Shown one piece after another: positions 30,132-30,757 of a stretch of 30,757 nt of DNA. A program made the position numbers and the translations under genes. The stretch lies in contig JAPOXI010000017.1 of NCBI GenBank assembly GCA_026707185.1, forward strand, positions 1 through 30,757. The letters are read 5' to 3'. Origin of the DNA: Chloroflexota bacterium (GTDB lineage: Bacteria > Chloroflexota > UBA11872). The first letter of the stretch is position 1. Each line of letters starts with the position of its first letter. The notes beneath the pieces were generated by a model that made no database searches, was not told where the DNA came from, and saw only the letters and a list, made by a program, of their open reading frames with translations.

Positions 30132-30757
30132 ATGAACGTGATTACGATCATGAACGACACGTTTCGACGCGACCACGTCGGGGCCTACGGGCTGGAAGCG
30201 CCATGGTCCAATCCGGGCACCGGACACGGGCGCATCCATACCCCGAACCTGGACGATCTCGCCCGCCAGTCCGTGAGGTTCGACCGTTTCTATGCCGGCT
30301 CATATCCGACCATCCCCACCCGCTACGACCTCTGGACCGGCCGCTTCGGGTTTCCCACTCGACCCTGGCAGCCGCTGGAGCGAGAAGACCTGACGCTGGC
30401 CGAAATCCTGAACTCGGCTGGCCACCCGACCATGCTGATTCACGACACCCCTGGGCTTACGGCCGCCGGCTACAACTTCCAGCGAGGTTTCATGGGCTGG
30501 GAACGGGTGCGTGGCCAGCATGGTGACAGTTGGCGCACTGATCCCGGGCAACTCTGGCTACCGTGCGCTCCGCATAAGCACAAGAACCACCTCGGTGTGC
30601 GCGCCTACCTGCGGAACGTGCTGGACCGTCGCCACGAGGCCGAATGGATGGCCGGCAAGTCGATTCTGGAGTCCATGGACTGGCTGGAACGCAACGCGGC
30701 TCACCAGGACTTCTACCTCTACATCGACATGTGGGACCCGCACGAACCGTTCGACGC
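30132..30757 (+). CDS. Sulfatase / alkaline phosphatase superfamily hydrolase, N-terminal part, Thr at the nucleophile site
   Basis: The first 208 residues are present and the gene runs off the right edge. The metal-binding start NDTFRRDHVGAYG (Asp9, Asp14) matches the sulfatase D-x-x-R-x-D-H pattern. TPNLDDLARQSVRFDRFYAG and the later WDPHEPFD also match. The catalytic region reads SYPTIPTRYDLWTGR: Thr60 (codon ACC) sits where sulfatases have the Cys or Ser that becomes formylglycine in C-x-P-x-R. Thr nucleophiles are known in nucleotide pyrophosphatase/phosphodiesterases and LtaS in the same superfamily, so a phosphodiester or phosphonate substrate is possible. There is no signal peptide. 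The ATG at 30132 has GGAGGAGAGG upstream. Confidence 0.82.
   Translation, partial: MNVITIMNDTFRRDHVGAYGLEAPWSNPGTGHGRIHTPNLDDLARQSVRFDRFYAGSYPTIPTRYDLWTGRFGFPTRPWQPLEREDLTLAEILNSAGHPTMLIHDTPGLTAAGYNFQRGFMGWERVRGQHGDSWRTDPGQLWLPCAPHKHKNHLGVRAYLRNVLDRRHEAEWMAGKSILESMDWLERNAAHQDFYLYIDMWDPHEPFD

Overview
The window is GC-rich and gene-dense, with no sign of phage, insertion sequence or CRISPR. It most likely comes from a Chloroflexota bacterium (a SAR202/Dehalococcoidia- or Sphaerobacter-like lineage is my guess; there is no rRNA to settle it). The clues are Val/Glu-rich stalks just after the lipobox of solute-binding lipoproteins, a Tat-type lipoprotein signal, many GTG and some TTG starts with a GGAGG-type ribosome site only 4-7 nt upstream, and a large SRP RNA with an Alu domain directly before dnaX.

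Layout. (1) 1-6209: the tail of a PD-(D/E)XK nuclease on +, then a minus-strand run HPRT - alpha/beta hydrolase - FAH-family hydrolase - LarA-family protein - DUF1537 acid-sugar kinase - PdxA-family dehydrogenase - SecG. The last four metabolic genes look like a four-carbon acid sugar (threonate/erythronate-type) catabolic operon. (2) 6260-11423: a Mug-type glycosylase on +, then minus-strand DUF58 - TgpA-like transglutaminase - three small membrane proteins, tightly coupled. (3) 11610-14102: a ChrA-type transporter, a divergent secreted protein, and an UlaG-like metallo-hydrolase. (4) 14092-16956: the replication/repair operon dnaX - ybaB - recR behind the large SRP RNA. (5) 17078-23370: threonine aldolase, then a branched-chain amino-acid-type ABC system, with the binding protein on + converging on livGFHM on the minus strand across a strong hairpin. 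(6) 23462-25207: an alpha/beta hydrolase and an aldo/keto reductase. (7) 25398-30757: two tandemly duplicated Tat-exported solute-binding lipoproteins, then an array of five tiny paralogous lipoproteins, then the start of a sulfatase/alkaline-phosphatase-superfamily enzyme.

The most novel item is the five-gene lipoprotein array (28691-30065). Each gene encodes a lipobox followed at once by a near-invariant CGGDF-[E/D]-[Y/F]-K-[T/I]-SG-[D/E]-R segment, a variable linker, and a conserved C-terminal helix with a QE-[Q/R]-Y-[Q/K]-AK core. I do not recognise this as a described family. A second theme is lost or swapped catalytic nucleophiles: Cys to Ser in the TgpA-like protein, Ser to Ala in one alpha/beta hydrolase, and Thr at the formylglycine site of the sulfatase-like enzyme.
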